From an uncultured Clostridia bacterium (lineage in GTDB: Bacteria > Bacillota > Clostridia > TANB77 > CAG-508): a DNA stretch of 34,941 bases. The notes under the pieces were generated by a model, which saw nothing but the letters and a program-made list of their open reading frames with translations, was not told where the DNA came from and ran no database searches. Position 1 is the first letter of the stretch. Each line of letters begins with the position of its first letter. This document shows, one piece after another, positions 1-8,745 of this stretch. Both the position numbers and the translations under genes were made by a program. The DNA is taken from assembly GCA_947625835.1 (NCBI GenBank), contig CANQPY010000015.1:1-34941 (forward strand), given 5' to 3'.

Positions 1-42
1 AAACCCATAGCAAGTTGTTTAAATTTACCGCAATTTACTACT

Positions 43-1192
43 ATGAATGTTATAGATGGTCAGGCTGGTCTAATACTTTATACCAGTCTGATTTTCTACA
101 GCCTAACCATCGATAACATACTAAACATCATTGTTTTGCTAATATTAGCAGGGGTGTCAATTTCAATGCTTACAGGTGAAAATGGTATTTTGAAAAGAGC
201 ACCGGAGGCAAAAGAAAAGACGGAAATAGCTACTGAAGAGGAACAAAATACATTATTGCAATATGAATATGAAATGGCAAAAATGCAAGGAGAAATAAGT
301 GAAACAGAGACATTTGGAGAATATTCAATGGAAAAAGAAATAAAGGAAAAATATGGACAGGATATAAAAATAGGGGACACTGTAAATTATAACGATGGTG
401 TGGTTGATTACGATGGAAAATGGAAGGTTTTAGGAATAGAAAATGGACAAATTTTGCTTATGTCATCAAAACCTGTTAAAACTAATTTTCAATTGCATGG
501 AAGAGAAGGATATTTAAACGGGGTAGAAAAATTAGATAAAGTATGCGAGGAATATGGAGCTGAAAGAGGAGCTGAAAGTGCTAGAAGTTTAAGAGTAGAA
601 GATATAAACAGAATTACAGGATATAGTCCTGAAAGAACTGGAGATGGAAAAAAGTTCGCGTATGGAGATGTGAACGAGTATGGAAGCGAAGTTACTTATA
701 CTAAAAATAGTAATGGTAAAATTACTTATAATTGTTCAAATGGTTTAAGCGGAGAATCAATAAATAATAAGTTTTATAAGCTAGATGGTACAGAACTTAC
801 TTCTGGTTCTATAACATTAATAAATTCTTATTACCTATATTATGTGACAACGTTAACTGATAAAAATAATGGGGGAAAATATAATGATGAAAGATGGAAA
901 AATTTATTCAGCGAATGTCCACCTAGTGATTGCTGGTTACGGTAACAGATATTTGCTATGTCGCGATAGCTCCAAAAATGACGACCATGGGGATATTATG
1001 TGGGGGATTAGGGCATTCATTAATGTTGGAATTGTCGGCAGAGAATGGGTTGGTTCGAGACAATTGGTTACATCTGAGAAAGATGATTGGAAAGAATTCG
1101 AGAAAGCTCTCTGTGTCATTGGAGTTGTTGCGCTAAGTGAGGATTCTCAATTTTCTAGTGATACGGAAAATGTTTGGAATTTGGAAAATTAA
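43..1192 (+). CDS. Pilin-like surface protein cassette, copy 1 (needs +1 shift at CGG 940)
   Basis: The first frame runs from 43 and stops at 943-945 directly after an in-frame CGG (940-942). Skipping the C continues in the next frame to the stop at 1190-1192, giving 382 aa. Residues around 29-60 (IIVLLILAGVSI, then GENGILKRA and EAKEKTE) match the N-terminal helix of clostridial type IV prepilin-like proteins, but the expected leader (a KGIT/GFTLIE-type motif) is replaced by unrelated sequence. The C-terminal part after the shift begins WLGNRYLLCRDSS, like the WLAS-type ends of this group. Start is uncertain: no clear ribosome binding site, and the window edge is 42 bases away. It may be a silent donor cassette rather than an expressed gene. 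Function unknown; surface location inferred. Confidence 0.5.
140..223 (+). repeat. 84-bp direct repeat, copy 1 (pilin N-terminal segment)
   Basis: This segment is repeated at 1287-1370 with one mismatch. It encodes the LILAGVSISML to EAKEKT stretch of the pilin-like N-terminus. Sequence on both sides differs between the copies, so the repeat is a shared block joined to different flanks. Confidence 0.9.
940..942 (+). other. In-frame CGG, +1 frameshift site, pilin cassette 1
   Basis: Preceding codon TTA, CGG, then GGT in the new frame (residue 300). The zero-frame codon after CGG is the stop TAA. Confidence 0.7.
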
Positions 1193-1286
1193 GATTTCAA
1201 GTGAATTGCTGTACATTACTATAAAAAATTTAAAGTAGCACTGAGTTTGTTAGAGCGGTTTTATCCATTGCTTGCTAATATACTTT

Positions 1287-1370
1287 TAATATTAGCAGGG
1301 GTGTCAATTTCAATGCTTACAGGTGAAAATGGTATTTTGAAAAGAGCACCGGAGGCAAAAGAAAAAACGG
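1287..1370 (+). repeat. 84-bp direct repeat, copy 2
   Basis: Matches 140-223 with a single base difference. Here the block has no start codon of its own and runs into an in-frame TAG soon after, so it is a detached pilin segment. Confidence 0.9.
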
Positions 1371-1865
1371 GTTTCTTAATTTAGAGAAGATGTTAGATGA
1401 AGAATGTACAAAATATGGTAATGGAAGTGGAGTAGAAAGTGTAAGAAGTTTAAGAGTAGAGGATATTAATAGAATATCAGGATATGACCCAGAAAGTCCA
1501 GAAAAAAAGGATATTATGGAAAAGGTACAGTTAGAGAGTATGGTACAATGGTTACATTTACATTGGATGACAATAATTATGTAAAATATGAATGCTCTAA
1601 TGGGCAATCATTAAGTACGAATTTACAGGATTTCGAACATGTGGATGGTAGAAAATTAGGTAATGAGGTATCAGAAATTACAATTCTGAATAATTCTTAT
1701 ATGTATAGATGGAATCCGGGAGAAAGCTTGAAGGGTGATATTAATATGGATGTTTCTTTACACAAGCCACTTAGTGAGAGAATAAAAAAATTATTTTACT
1801 CCGATGTAGAGAGGACTTCTAGGGAAATATGGTTAGCAAATGTGACTATGTATGCAAATCGTCTG

Positions 1866-1868
1866 CGG
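1866..1868 (+). other. In-frame CGG, +1 frameshift site, pilin cassette 2
   Basis: Preceding codon CTG, CGG, then GGT in the new frame. The next zero-frame codon is TAA, as in copy 1, although the site lies at a different place in the protein. Confidence 0.65.
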
Positions 1869-2073
1869 TAAGGATTTCGGCGCTTACTTCAGTGGTTGTT
1901 ACCTAGGGGTGAATTGGAATGAGGGTGGTTGGTTGAGTTTAACAGATGGGAGGTTGTTCACTTCGAATGGGACTGAAACTGAGCGAGAGTATGATGTTGT
2001 AGCAGTAGTTTTATTGAGACCTGATGTGACATTTAATAAAAATGAAAATAATACATGGATTTTAGAGTGCTAA

Positions 2074-2756
2074 AATATTTATAGGAAGCTTCTTATAATT
2101 GTTCTTGTAAAATATTAATAAATGAGGATGCGTAATGTACTAAATAGCTCGTACCCCGCAATGGAACGAATGATAGAGAAAGAACCCAATATCTTGAAAA
2201 TATAATAAACCTCTAGTATAATATATTTATGCAAATTAAAGTTACAAATATATTATATGGGAGTTTTTTTGATGACTAATAAAGAAATACTAGAAAAAAT
2301 GAAAGAGGGCATGAAGTTAAGAAATTTTTCACACTATACATATGATTCGTAGAGATCAAAAAAATGTCGCACTAGCGCAAGCAATATTAGAAAAATATAG
2401 AACAGAAACAAAAGAAGATGTATGACTACAAATCAACAGAAAATCGAAGAAATGGATATACTAACAAAACATTAAAAACAACATATATAGATGTATGGGA
2501 ACAAACAAGAAAAGTCATGAACAATGTTTAATTTGTGTTATGTAAAGTCAGATAATCTGTATTGACTTTTTATAAAAAAGGTATTATTATATAAAACAAT
2601 AATTTAAAAATTTATATCTAAAAGTTTAATTCAAAAAAATTTCCAAAAATGAAAAATAATATAAAAAAAAAGAGAAAAAGGAAGAAAAAAACAATTATTT
2701 AGTTGATTTTACTAAATAATCAAAAATGACTTTTTTTATTTGTAATGGTATAGTAT
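2074..2756. other. Gene-poor stretch with mobile-element debris
   Basis: About 680 bases without an intact gene. It holds a 26-codon ORF at 2272-2352 (MTNKEILEKMKEGMKLRNFS...), faintly like the N-terminal core-binding region of a tyrosine recombinase, then an IS256-type transposase remnant (2353-2531). The rest (2532-2756) is AT-rich, with nothing else I can support. Confidence 0.6.
2353..2531 (+). pseudogene. IS256 (mutator)-family transposase remnant
   Basis: Two short stretches in neighbouring frames, RDQKNVALAQAILEKYRTET followed by YDYKSTENRRNGYTNKTLKT, resemble successive parts of the N-terminal region of IS256-family transposases (the AILEKY segment and the DYK...RNGY segment). The piece between them and nearly all of the catalytic DDE domain are missing, and a stop falls at 2529-2531. 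It is a decayed fragment marking a past insertion. Assignment is from recalled family motifs, not from a search. Confidence 0.55.
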
Positions 2757-2783
2757 ATGAAAAATGAAAGGAGAAGTTTTTTA

Positions 2784-3287
2784 GTGAAAAAAGTAACAAT
2801 AATAGCAGTTGTAATAGTCATTGCAATAGCAGGAGTGATTTTTTTTAGTTTTTATAATAAAGAAAAAAACGTTAAAAATGATTATGGTGAAGAAGACTTG
2901 GGAGTAGAATATGGTCTCAATATAAAAAAAGAAGATGCAATCTATTATGAACGAGAAGGAAGTTCAAGTGTTGAAAGAATATCTTATATCTATTATGGAG
3001 AAAATAAAGAATGTAAAATTTGGACAAGATATTTCAATTGTGGAGAAAGTAAAATAATTGAAGAAACACTATCTGAAGAAACAAAAGAAATGATTTTAAA
3101 TGAAATAAAAAACTCAATAAAGTTAGGAGAAATAGAATTGGATAAAGACAAAATACAAATTGAAGGTGGTGAAGGTGGCTCTGATTTTACAGGAGTTCAA
3201 TATATTGATAAAAATACTAATTTAGGAATTCAACCTATAAATTTAGTAAAATTAAATATAGTAAAGGATATTTATGATATTCTATAA
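2784..3287 (+). CDS. Small membrane-anchored protein of unknown function
   Basis: A 167-aa product if translation starts at GTG 2784, which sits 8 bases after AAAGGAGAAG; an ATG at 2757 in the same frame has no ribosome binding site. Residues 4-21 form one hydrophobic helix (VTIIAVVIVIAIAGVIFFSF), followed by a charged, mostly Glu/Lys/Ile soluble domain. There is no lipobox cysteine, so it is probably a single-pass anchored protein facing outward. I do not recognise the family. It is isolated between transposase debris and the transketolase operon. Confidence 0.7.
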   Translation: MKKVTIIAVVIVIAIAGVIFFSFYNKEKNVKNDYGEEDLGVEYGLNIKKEDAIYYEREGSSSVERISYIYYGENKECKIWTRYFNCGESKIIEETLSEETKEMILNEIKNSIKLGEIELDKDKIQIEGGEGGSDFTGVQYIDKNTNLGIQPINLVKLNIVKDIYDIL

Positions 3288-3412
3288 AAATATTGTTTTA
3301 AATATAAAGAAAAATAATTTATTGAAATTTATAAAAAATTGTATTTGTGTCAATTGTTATGAGAGCTAAAAGTTGTAAATATCTACGTCAATGGTATCAA
3401 TAAAAAATTATC

Positions 3413-3450
3413 AATAGCTTGTATCTAAGAATACAGGCTATTTTGCTTTT
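3413..3450 (+). terminator. Rho-independent terminator
   Basis: Stem AATAGCTTGTAT / ATACAGGCTATT around a short loop, followed by TTGCTTTT. It would end the transcript of the preceding small gene. Confidence 0.65.
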
Positions 3451-3461
3451 ATAAAAAAATA

Positions 3462-3521
3462 GTTACTGTTTAGACTTTAACTTGCTTTTTATATATAATT
3501 GATTTTAGTCTGAACAGTAAC
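3462..3521. repeat. 60-bp palindromic element (MITE-like, type 1)
   Basis: Ends are inverted repeats: GTTACTGTTTAGACT at the left and AGTCTGAACAGTAAC at the right. The same two ends bound the larger element at 13695-14010. AT-rich flanks share AAAAAATA, a possible target duplication. No coding capacity. Confidence 0.7.
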
Positions 3522-3560
3522 AAAAAATAAAAAAATGTGTATAAATTTGTGTAATAAATA

Positions 3561-3590
3561 TTGACAATTATCCCATCAAAAAGATACAAT
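3561..3590 (+). promoter_or_regulatory. Promoter of the transketolase genes
   Basis: TTGACA (3561-3566), 18-base spacer, TACAAT (3585-3590), about 28 bases ahead of the TTG start at 3619. Confidence 0.6.
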
Positions 3591-3618
3591 GTAAAAAAAA
3601 GAAAAGAGGTGTATAAAA

Positions 3619-4437
3619 TTGGAAGAAACAGAAAAAAGCAAATTAGAAGAAATAGCAAAAAAAGTAAGAAGAGGAATATTAGAAGAAGTATATAATGGAA
3701 AATCAGGACATCCTGGTGGTTCGCTATCAATTGCAGACATTTTAACAGTATTATATTTTAAGCAAATGAATATAGATCCAAAAAATCCAAATTGGGAAGA
3801 TAGAGATAGATTAGTATTGTCCAAAGGACATTGTTCACCAGCACTATATAGCTGCTTAGCCAACAAAGGATTTTTTCCCATAGAAGACCTAAAAACATTT
3901 AGAAATATAGATAGTTATTTGCAAGGTCATCCAGATAAAAACAAAGTGCCTGGGGTAGATATGACAACAGGCTCATTAGGGCAAGGCTTATCTGTAGCAA
4001 ACGGGATGGCAATTGCAGGAAAAATGGACAAAAAAAATTATAGAGTTTATTGTATTTTAGGTGATGGAGAAATAGAAGAAGGTCAAATTTGGGAAGCAGC
4101 AATGGCATCTAACAAATATAAACTAGACAATTTATGTGTTATTGTTGATAATAACAACTTGCAAATTGATGGAACAATAGAAGAAGTTATGAGTTCATAT
4201 CCAATTGATGAAAAATTTAGAAGCTTTGGGTTTGAAATAATTAAAATAGATGGTCACAATATAGAAGAAATTATAAAAGCATTTGAAGTAGCAGAAAATG
4301 TAAAAGAAAAACCAACATGCATTATTGCAAAAACTATAAAAGGAAAAGGTGTATCATACATGGAAAATCAAGTAGGATGGCATGGAAAAGCACCAAATGA
4401 AGAGCAATATAACCAAGCAATAGAGGAATTAAAATAG
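3619..4437 (+). CDS. tktA: Transketolase, N-terminal (thiamine diphosphate-binding) subunit
   Basis: A 272-aa protein matching the first half of transketolase, which moves two-carbon ketol units between sugar phosphates in the non-oxidative pentose phosphate pathway using thiamine diphosphate. Visible motifs: SGHPGGSLS near the N-terminus, LSKGHCSPALY, GSLGQGLSVANGMA, and the ThDP/metal motif GDGEIEEGQIWEA...NNLQIDG. Start is TTG after AAGAGGTG. It ends at TAG, and the C-terminal half is a separate gene 49 bases on, the usual split arrangement in many Firmicutes and archaea; this split is not a CGG event. No in-frame CGG. Confidence 0.93.
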   Translation: MEETEKSKLEEIAKKVRRGILEEVYNGKSGHPGGSLSIADILTVLYFKQMNIDPKNPNWEDRDRLVLSKGHCSPALYSCLANKGFFPIEDLKTFRNIDSYLQGHPDKNKVPGVDMTTGSLGQGLSVANGMAIAGKMDKKNYRVYCILGDGEIEEGQIWEAAMASNKYKLDNLCVIVDNNNLQIDGTIEEVMSSYPIDEKFRSFGFEIIKIDGHNIEEIIKAFEVAENVKEKPTCIIAKTIKGKGVSYMENQVGWHGKAPNEEQYNQAIEELK

Positions 4438-4486
4438 AAAAATAATATAAAAGTTTTGACAATAATGAAGGAGGAAATAAGTAAAA

Positions 4487-5411
4487 ATGAAAGAGGAAAA
4501 AAAAGCAACCAGGGAAAGCTATGGAGAAGCATTAGTAAAATTAGGTAAAGAAAATGAAAAAATAGTAGTATTAGATGCAGACTTAGCAAGTGCAACAAAA
4601 ACAAGTTTATTTGCAAAAGCCTACCCAGATAGATTTTTTGATATGGGAATAGCAGAAGCAAATATGGTAGCAACAGCAAGTGGCTTAGCAACATGTGGAA
4701 AAATTCCATATTGTAGTACTTTTGCCGTATTTGCAGCAGGTAGAAGTTATGACCAAATTAGAAATAGTGTGTGTTATCCAAACTTAAATGTTAAAATTTG
4801 TGCAACACATAGCCGGAATTACAGTAGGAGAAGATGGAGCAACACATCAAATGTTAGAAGATATTTCACTTATGAGAAGCTTACCAAATATGAAGGTCTT
4901 TTCTCCATCTGATGATGTAGAGACAAAATGGCTTATAGAAGAAATAAGTAAAATACAAGGGCCTGTATATGTAAGGCTTGCAAGACTTGCCACTGAAAAA
5001 ATATATGATGAAAATCAAAAATTTGAAATTGGCAAAGCAATTCAAATAGGAGAAGGAACAGATGGAACTATATTTGCAACAGGTGTAATGGTTTCTGAAG
5101 CAATCAAAGCACAAGAAAAACTAAAAGAACAAGGAATAAATGTAAGAGTAGTAGATGTTCATACTATTAAACCAATTGATGAAGAAACAATTATAAAATG
5201 TGCAAAAGAAACTAAAAAATTAATATCTATAGAAGACCATAGTATAATAGGAGGTTTAGGTTCTGCAATTTCGGAGGTATTAACAGATAAGTATCCTGCA
5301 AAATTGGAAAGAATGGGAATGCAAGATATTTTTGGAAAATCTGGCAAAGCAGAAGAATTAATGAAATATTTTGGACTAAATTTAGAAAAAATAGTAGAAA
5401 AATTTAAATAA
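4487..5411 (+). CDS. tktB: Transketolase, C-terminal subunit (needs +1 shift at CGG 4814)
   Basis: The pyrimidine-binding and C-terminal half of transketolase, partner of the preceding gene. ATG 4487 follows AAGGAGG. The zero frame breaks at CGG 4814-4816; one base on, translation resumes as GITVGEDGATHQ and runs to the stop at 5409-5411, giving 307 aa, a normal size. The join reads ICATHS-GITVGEDGATHQ, a stretch conserved across transketolases and DXS in which the shifted glycine is strongly conserved. The earlier ADLASATKTS and GIAEANM motifs lie before the shift. Without the shift the protein would lose its whole C-terminal domain. Confidence 0.92.
4814..4816 (+). other. In-frame CGG, +1 frameshift site, tktB
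   Basis: AGC, CGG, new-frame GGA. Restored residue Gly110 in the conserved H-(A/S)-G-I-T-V-G motif. Confidence 0.92.
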
Positions 5412-5417
5412 ATGTGT

Positions 5418-5423
5418 TATAAT
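5418..5423 (+). promoter_or_regulatory. Possible -10 element of the Cys-rich small gene
   Basis: TATAAT preceded by TGT, 50 bases before ATG 5474. No good -35 is visible, so support is limited. Confidence 0.35.
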
Positions 5424-5473
5424 ACTAAAGATGCATATAAACCAAAGCTATGTAAAATAAGGGGATATTCAAA

Positions 5474-5668
5474 ATGAAAATCTTCAGCAGGAAGCAACAA
5501 AAACCAAATCCTTGTAAGGATTGCAAGTGTGATGAGTGCGATCAAAATTGCAATCCAAATCTTAACGATTGTCCATACTGTGATATAGTCGCAATGGATA
5601 TAATGTATGAGCAATCTGAGGGTTGTCCGTACGGCGTTAAGAAAAAAAGGAAAAAGCGGAAAAGATAA
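5474..5668 (+). CDS. Cys-rich small protein, contains an unshifted CGG near its end
   Basis: A 64-aa ORF with ATG after AAGGGG. It has eight cysteines, including CKDCKCDECDQNC and CPYCD, suggesting metal binding or a small zinc-ribbon-like fold, and a basic KKKRKKRKR tail. I do not recognise a named family. CGG at 5657-5659 is in frame, with stop TAA only two codons later. If CGG always shifts, translation would instead run through the terminator hairpin to 5847-5849 (about 124 aa), and on a terminated transcript would meet no stop at all. Thus either CGG is read as Arg here or the C-terminus is unusual. Codon choice (CCG, TAC, GGC, GTC) is less AT-biased than in neighbouring genes. Confidence 0.65.
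   Translation: MKIFSRKQQKPNPCKDCKCDECDQNCNPNLNDCPYCDIVAMDIMYEQSEGCPYGVKKKRKKRKR
5657..5659 (+). other. In-frame CGG not needing a shift (candidate exception 1)
   Basis: AAG, CGG, AAA, AGA, stop. A +1 shift would replace the last two residues with an extension of about 60 residues through the terminator. Confidence 0.6.
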
Positions 5669-5669
5669 A

Positions 5670-5713
5670 TGTTCTCCTAGGCGAAAGCCTAGGAGAGCAT
5701 TTTCCTTTTTTTG
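5670..5713 (+). terminator. Rho-independent terminator
   Basis: A strong stem (about 13 pairs, core CTCCTAGGC / GCCTAGGAG with a GAAA loop) followed by TTTTCCTTTTTTT, immediately after the stop of the Cys-rich gene. Confidence 0.85.
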
Positions 5714-5813
5714 TGAATTTTTTGTGAATTTTGCAAAAGAAAGAAAAACAGAGAAAAGTGATAGAAAATGTAAAAAAACCAATAATTTCTATCATTTTTT
5801 TAGGAAAAAAGTA

Positions 5814-5842
5814 TTGCAAAAAAAGTACTTTATTGTTATGAT
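5814..5842 (+). promoter_or_regulatory. Promoter of the ftsEX operon
   Basis: TTGCAA (5814-5819), 17-base spacer, TATGAT (5837-5842), upstream of ftsE. Confidence 0.5.
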
Positions 5843-5892
5843 TAAATAGAATAAATTTATTTATGCAAATAAGGATTGAGGGGAACAAATTC

Positions 5893-6579
5893 ATGATAGA
5901 ATTTAGAAATGTAACAAAAACATATACAACTGGTACAGAAGCGGTACGAAATGCCAATTTTGTTATTGAAAAAGGAGAATTTGCCTTTTTAGTAGGCTCA
6001 TCAGGAAGTGGAAAATCAACACTTATAAAACTAATATTAAAAGAAGAAGAACCAACATCTGGAAACATAATTATAAATGGCAAAGATACAACATTTTTAA
6101 AACCAAGCAAAATTCCATATTTAAGAAGAAGTATGGGAGTTGTTTTTCAAGATTTTAGACTTTTGCCAGATAAAACTGTTTATGACAATGTAGCTTATGC
6201 AATGTACATAGTAAGAGCAACACCAAGGCATATAAGAAGACAAGTTCCAATGGTATTATCTTTAGTTGGGCTAAGTGGAAAAGCAAAAATGTATCCAAAT
6301 GAATTATCAGGTGGAGAGCAACAAAGAGTTGCTTTAGCTAGAGCTTTAGTTAACAATCCATCAATGTTAATTGCAGATGAACCAACAGGAAACTTAGACC
6401 CAGATACTGCATGGGACATTATGGAACTATTAAATGATATTAACATGAGAGGAACTACCGTAGTTGTTGCAACACATGCAAAAGATATCGTAGATCGTAT
6501 GAAAAAAAGGGTTATCCATATACGTAAAGGCGAAATAATAAGAGATGATAAAAAAGGTGGGTATGATTGTGAAATATAA
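5893..6579 (+). CDS. ftsE: Cell division ATP-binding protein FtsE
   Basis: A 228-aa ABC ATPase. It has Walker A GSSGSGKST, Q-loop in VVFQDFRLL, signature LSGGEQQRVALARAL, Walker B LIADEPTGNLD and H-loop VATHAK. The sequence (MIEFRNVTKTYTTGTEAVRN...) is of the FtsE type. I choose ATG 5893 rather than 5863 because GAGGGG lies 9 bases before it. FtsE pairs with FtsX in the membrane to activate extracellular peptidoglycan hydrolases; the two M23 peptidases just downstream are the expected partners. The coding end overlaps the ftsX start, implying translational coupling. No in-frame CGG. Confidence 0.93.
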   Translation: MIEFRNVTKTYTTGTEAVRNANFVIEKGEFAFLVGSSGSGKSTLIKLILKEEEPTSGNIIINGKDTTFLKPSKIPYLRRSMGVVFQDFRLLPDKTVYDNVAYAMYIVRATPRHIRRQVPMVLSLVGLSGKAKMYPNELSGGEQQRVALARALVNNPSMLIADEPTGNLDPDTAWDIMELLNDINMRGTTVVVATHAKDIVDRMKKRVIHIRKGEIIRDDKKGGYDCEI

Positions 6580-7463
6580 CAGGTTTGGGTATTTTATTGG
6601 AGAAGGATTTGGAAATGTATTCAAAAATAAAAAATCAACAGGAGCATCCCTTATGATTATGTGTGCAACAATGATTATTTTTGGAATATTTTTGATTCTT
6701 ACAGAAAACATAAATCATTTTGTAAATCAAGTAGAATCAGAGCAAGGGATACAAGCATTTATAGACGATTCTGCAACACAAGAAGAAATAGATGAATTAG
6801 GAGAAAAAATAAGAGGGTTAAATGGTGTAAGTACAGTAGAATTTTTAACAAAAGAAGATGCATTCAATATAATGGGAGAAAGATTTGGAGAGCATAAAGA
6901 CTTATTAGTAGGGCGAGAAGAAATTTTTCCAGCATCTTATATTGTAACTTTAACTGATTTAACATTAAGTAGTGAAGTACAAGAACAAATTTTAACATTT
7001 GACCATATTACAGAAATAAACAGTGCAGATAGAACAGTAGAAACATTAATAAACTTAGCAAATGGTGTAAAAATAGTAACAGGAGTTATTTTAATACTAT
7101 TAGTTATTATATCTATTTTTATAATTTCAAACACAATAAAACTTACTGTTCATGCAAGAAGAAAAGAAATATCTATTATGAAATATGTAGGAGCAACAAA
7201 TGGATTTATCAGATGGCCATTTATTGTAGAAGGTATGGTTATTGGAATATTTGCAAGTATAATATCTATTATAATTGTTGGAACTACATATAACTTTATG
7301 GCAGAAAACGCAGTAAATTCACCATTATTACAAACAATAGGATTAAGTTTAGTAACATTTAGCGATATGTTCAATTCAATTATATTTGTTTATATGCTAC
7401 TAGGTATAGGAATAGGAGCAATACGGAAGCGTCATTTCAATGAGAAAATATTTGAAAGTATAA
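6569..7463 (+). CDS. ftsX: Cell division permease FtsX (needs +1 shift at CGG 7424)
   Basis: FtsE partner with the FtsX layout: a cytoplasmic N-terminus, TM1 (ASLMIMCATMIIFGIFLI), a large outer domain, then three TM helices. GTG 6569 follows AGGTGGG at good spacing; ATG 6545 and 6563 are alternatives in frame. The zero frame meets CGG 7424-7426 in the last TM region; +1 gives AIGSVISMRKYLKV and stop at 7461-7463, for 297 aa, the usual size. The unshifted frame gives a charged tail (KRHFNEK...) and overruns the start of the next gene, whereas the shifted end leaves room for its ribosome binding site. Confidence 0.92.
7424..7426 (+). other. In-frame CGG, +1 frameshift site, ftsX
   Basis: ATA, CGG, new-frame GGA. 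Gly286 in the G-x-x-G-S motif at the C-terminal membrane helix end. Confidence 0.9.
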
Positions 7464-7473
7464 AGGTGAAGAT

Positions 7474-8734
7474 ATGAGAAAGGTTATAAGTATTATTTTA
7501 ATTTTCATCCTTTCTAGTTTTAGTATACTTTCTTTTGTATATGCCGAGAATATAACAGATTTGCAAACTAGGCAAGAAGAATTAAAAGAACAAATTACAA
7601 GTTCAAACGAAGAATTAGAAGGTGTACAAGGAGAAATTTCTGAAAATTTAGAACAACTTCAAAGACTAAACGAAAAAATAGAAACATCACAACAAGAATT
7701 AGAGGTATTAAATACCAAAATAGACAATTTATTAACACAAATTGATGAAGTAGAAAAAAAATTAAACGTTACAGAAGAGCAATACAAAAAAAGAAAGCAA
7801 TTACTAGAAGAAAGATTAGTACAAATGTATAAATCTGGAGACATTGAATATCTAGAAGTAATATTAAGTTCAAAAAGCATATCTGACTTTTTGTCTAATT
7901 ATTTCTTAATTACAGAGCTTGCAAATTATGATACAGAATTATTAGAAAGTGTAGAAAAACAAAAGAATGAAATTGAATTAGAAAAAACAAAATTAGATAA
8001 AACAAGGCAAGAATATGCATCAATGAAACAAAACCAAACTAAAACAGCCAAAATATTAGAAAATACAAAAAGTGTTAGAGAAAATTATATAGCAAAATTA
8101 TCAGATGATGAAAAAGCATTACAAGCTAAAATAGATGAGTACAATCAAGCATATGCACAAGTTAACTCAGAAATACTTGCTCTTGCAATGGAAGGAATAG
8201 ATTCAACATATATAGGGGGAGAATTAGCATGGCCAGTTCCAGGATATACCAGAATTACTTCTAAATATGGAATAAGGTTTCATCCAATTTTACATATAAA
8301 TAGATTACATTCTGGTTTAGACATAGGAGCACCAATGGGAGCAAACTTTGTTGCTGCAAATGATGGAATTGTTACAAAGGCTGAAATGACTTCAGGTTAT
8401 GGCAATATGGTTATGATTGACCATGGTGGTGGAATTGCAACATTATATGCACATGGATCAGAAATTTTAGTAAAACCAGGACAAGTTGTAAAAAGAGGAG
8501 AAGCAATATTAAAAGTAGGTTCAACTCGGAATGTCAACAGGACCACATGCTCATTTTGAAGTTAGAATTAATGGTCAAACAACAGACCCATTACCATATG
8601 TTACAACAGGAGTAATACCAGAATCACAAAATAAAACAGAAAATACAACCCAAAATACAACAACGCAAAATTTAGCAGAAAATACTACAAAAAACGAACA
8701 ATCACAAAACGAAACACAAAATGCAACTAATTAA
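7474..8734 (+). CDS. M23/LytM peptidoglycan hydrolase with coiled coil, EnvC-like (needs +1 shift at CGG 8527)
   Basis: A signal peptide (MRKVISIILIFILSSFSI...YA) is followed by a long coiled coil (about residues 25-245) and a LytM endopeptidase domain. Zinc ligands His279 and Asp283 (HSGLD) lie before the shift; catalytic His358 and ligand His360 (HAHFE) lie after it. CGG 8527-8529 breaks the zero frame; the +1 product reads VGSTGMSTGPHAHFE, with the conserved Gly at the join. Total 419 aa, with an Asn/Thr-rich tail. The unshifted product (361 aa) would lack half of the active site. It follows ftsX closely, so it is the likely FtsEX-activated hydrolase or activator. Confidence 0.92.
8527..8529 (+). 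other. In-frame CGG, +1 frameshift site, first M23 peptidase
   Basis: ACT, CGG, new-frame GGA. Gly352 of the S-T-G-x-S-T-G-P-H motif, conserved in M23 peptidases. Confidence 0.93.
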
Positions 8735-8745
8735 AGGAGGAACGT

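Larger units (their letters stand above)
1276..2073 (+). pseudogene. Pilin-like cassette, copy 2 (disrupted; also carries a CGG site)
   Basis: The same pilin-like architecture as copy 1 in broken pieces. The N-terminal repeat block is followed by a stop. A second stretch (from about 1378) encodes EEC-KYG and RSLRVEDINRISGY, matching copy 1's CEEYG and RSLRVEDINRITGY. A frame change near 1505-1535, in an A-rich run with no CGG, joins it to a third stretch (YYGKGTVREYGTMVTFTLDD onward). This then meets in-frame CGG at 1866 followed at once by TAA; a +1 shift continues to the stop at 2071-2073 (LGKDFGAYFSGCYLG). Missing start, internal deletion relative to copy 1 and a non-CGG frame break suggest a silent or degraded cassette. 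Confidence 0.6.
3288..3618. other. Intergenic region: terminator, small palindromic element, promoter
   Basis: Contains a hairpin terminator (3413-3450), a 60-bp palindrome of the MITE family (3462-3521) and the transketolase promoter (3561-3590). Nothing else is evident. Confidence 0.7.

Noticed and set aside
1500..1540. Frame change in pilin cassette 2 as a further shift site
   Set aside because: No CGG is present; the change lies in or near an A-rich run inside an already truncated cassette, so ordinary decay or a base-call error is more likely.
3619..5411. tktA/tktB boundary as another frameshift
   Set aside because: The first subunit ends at a normal stop, and a 49-base gap with a good ribosome binding site precedes the second. 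Two-gene transketolase is common; no CGG is involved.
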